5,964 bases of DNA from Acidobacteriota bacterium (lineage in GTDB: Bacteria; Acidobacteriota; UBA890; WLXD01): assembly GCA_022571615.1 (NCBI GenBank), contig JACZXM010000213.1:1-5964 (forward strand). The letters are read 5' to 3'. Positions 5,637 to 5,964 of this stretch are shown piece after piece; the stretch's first letter is position 1, and each line of letters opens with the position of its first letter. The position numbers were made by a program, and so were the translations under genes. The notes beneath the pieces are model-generated. The model searched no databases. It saw only the letters and a program-made list of their open reading frames with translations, and was not told where the DNA came from.

Positions 5637-5662
5637 CGGTACTGTCGAGTTAACCGGTCGCC
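5637..5662 (-). repeat. Right arm of a 26-bp inverted repeat
   Basis: Matches the reverse complement of 3850-3875 at 23 of 26 positions (mismatches at three single bases around GTTAAC). It lies 68 bp after the TetR stop and 35 bp beyond the stop of the minus-strand kinase relic. Confidence 0.55.
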
Positions 5663-5673
5663 TGGCAGAGTTC

Positions 5674-5693
5674 GCCGATGAACAACGATCGGC
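5674..5693. terminator. Small perfect hairpin between converging units
   Basis: GCCGAT (5674-5679) and ATCGGC (5688-5693) form a 6-bp stem with an 8-base loop, just past the stop of the minus-strand kinase relic and 105 bp after tetR. There is no T-run on either strand, so terminator function is only a guess. Confidence 0.25.
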
Positions 5694-5697
5694 TGAG

Positions 5698-5862
5698 CTA
5701 CTGTTGCGCCGCCGCCGGGGTCGTTCCCGGCTCGGCGAGCAGGCTCCTCCAGTTCTGGAGCAAGACCAGCTGCCGCGTGGGGGTGGCGCGCAGGCGCACC
5801 AGACTCGTCGTACGCCTTCGACGGAGGATCTCGTAGTGTCCGAGTCGGGTGCCGGCGTCCAT
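5698..5862 (-). pseudogene. Internally deleted Pkn-type Ser/Thr kinase relic (N-end joined to C-end)
   Basis: A 54-codon frame from an ATG at 5862. Residues 1-15, MDAGTRLGHYEILRR, are the standard opening of bacterial Pkn kinases (GxRLGxYEIL, before the ATP loop). The glycine loop does not follow. Instead residues 21-42 read LVRLRATPTRQLVLLQNWRSLL, which resembles the tail of large kinases with WD40/PD40-like repeats, whose proteins often end with a hydrophobic strand followed by NW and a short helix. The whole kinase domain and repeat domain would then have been lost in one in-frame deletion, leaving start and stop codons intact. The N-terminal match is good, the C-terminal match is from memory of the family and weaker. 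No strong ribosome site precedes it; a translated 54-residue peptide cannot be excluded. Confidence 0.6.
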
Positions 5863-5964
5863 CTGAGCGTGAGGCTATTCCCGTCTCGCGCTAGCGCACA
5901 ACCCCGGCAGGTTTGGCGTCGCGCCGCACCTCCGACGCGTCTCCACAATGTCTCCACGACTGGG

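Larger units (their letters stand above)
5569..5964. other. Right-end region without an intact gene
   Basis: Apart from the kinase relic, repeat arm and small hairpin listed separately, I see no gene. The plus strand and one minus frame stay open over several hundred bases, but the products are Arg/Ser-rich and lack a protein pattern, as expected from GC-rich DNA. At 5939-5957 an octamer GTCTCCAC occurs twice with AAT between, and GCGCTAGCGC near 5890 is a 10-bp palindrome; neither has an obvious role. Confidence 0.5.

Noticed and set aside
5544..5957. A 137-codon minus-strand frame at the right end
   Set aside because: Arg/Ser/Cys-rich product without pattern, overlapping the tetR end; the kinase relic in another minus frame has real similarity.
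1..5964. CRISPR array or tandem repeat locus
   Set aside because: No regularly spaced repeats were seen; only the two operator-like repeats, the 26-bp inverted pair and a doubled octamer near the right end.

Overview
The window is GC-rich bacterial DNA with tightly packed reading frames, Shine-Dalgarno sites and overlapping stop/start codons. Relics of Pkn-type Ser/Thr kinases and of an ABC permease tail, next to a complex-I/Mrp-type module, would suit Acidobacteriota or a similar environmental GC-rich lineage (some Gammaproteobacteria are possible). There is no rRNA or other marker, so this placement is only an inference.

Layout. Positions 1-1686, minus strand: a compact operon nuoJ - nuoK - MrpD/NuoM-type antiporter subunit, the last one running off the left edge. 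These are membrane subunits of complex I or of the related Mrp antiporters. No soluble NADH or Fe-S module gene is seen beside them, and nuoJ appears to be the first gene. Positions 1687-2298 hold no intact gene but carry the truncated start of a Ser/Thr protein kinase (1917-2183) and a perfect 17-bp palindrome (2220-2236). Positions 2299-3695, plus strand: a small two-helix membrane protein whose frame is broken near 2406-2420, followed 15 bp later by an intact membrane-anchored alpha/beta hydrolase of the BEM46/ABHD type. Positions 3696-4027 contain no gene: a C-terminal scrap of an FtsX/MacB-like permease (minus strand), one arm of a long inverted repeat and an imperfect hairpin.

Positions 4028-5568 are the best regulatory unit. 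A CPBP-family intramembrane protease (minus) and a TetR-family repressor (plus) diverge from a 119-bp spacer. The spacer holds a -35/-10 promoter for the CPBP gene with two near-identical 18-bp operator-like sites exactly 40 bp apart, one on the -35 box and one at the expected transcription start. The TetR gene has no ATG, GTG or TTG that would give a complete protein; a CTG seven bases after a good Shine-Dalgarno sequence is its likely start.

Positions 5569-5964 are intergenic apart from a 54-codon relic (5698-5862, minus) that joins the first residues of a Pkn-type kinase to what looks like the last residues of such a kinase. With the 1917 relic, the frameshifted gene and the permease tail this makes four broken genes within 4 kb, so the right two thirds of the window looks like a decaying or rearranged accessory region. 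I found no evidence for a wholly new system. The most notable points are the CPBP/TetR control region with its non-canonical start, the detached nuoJK-antiporter module, and the cluster of gene relics with an inverted repeat around the CPBP/TetR pair.
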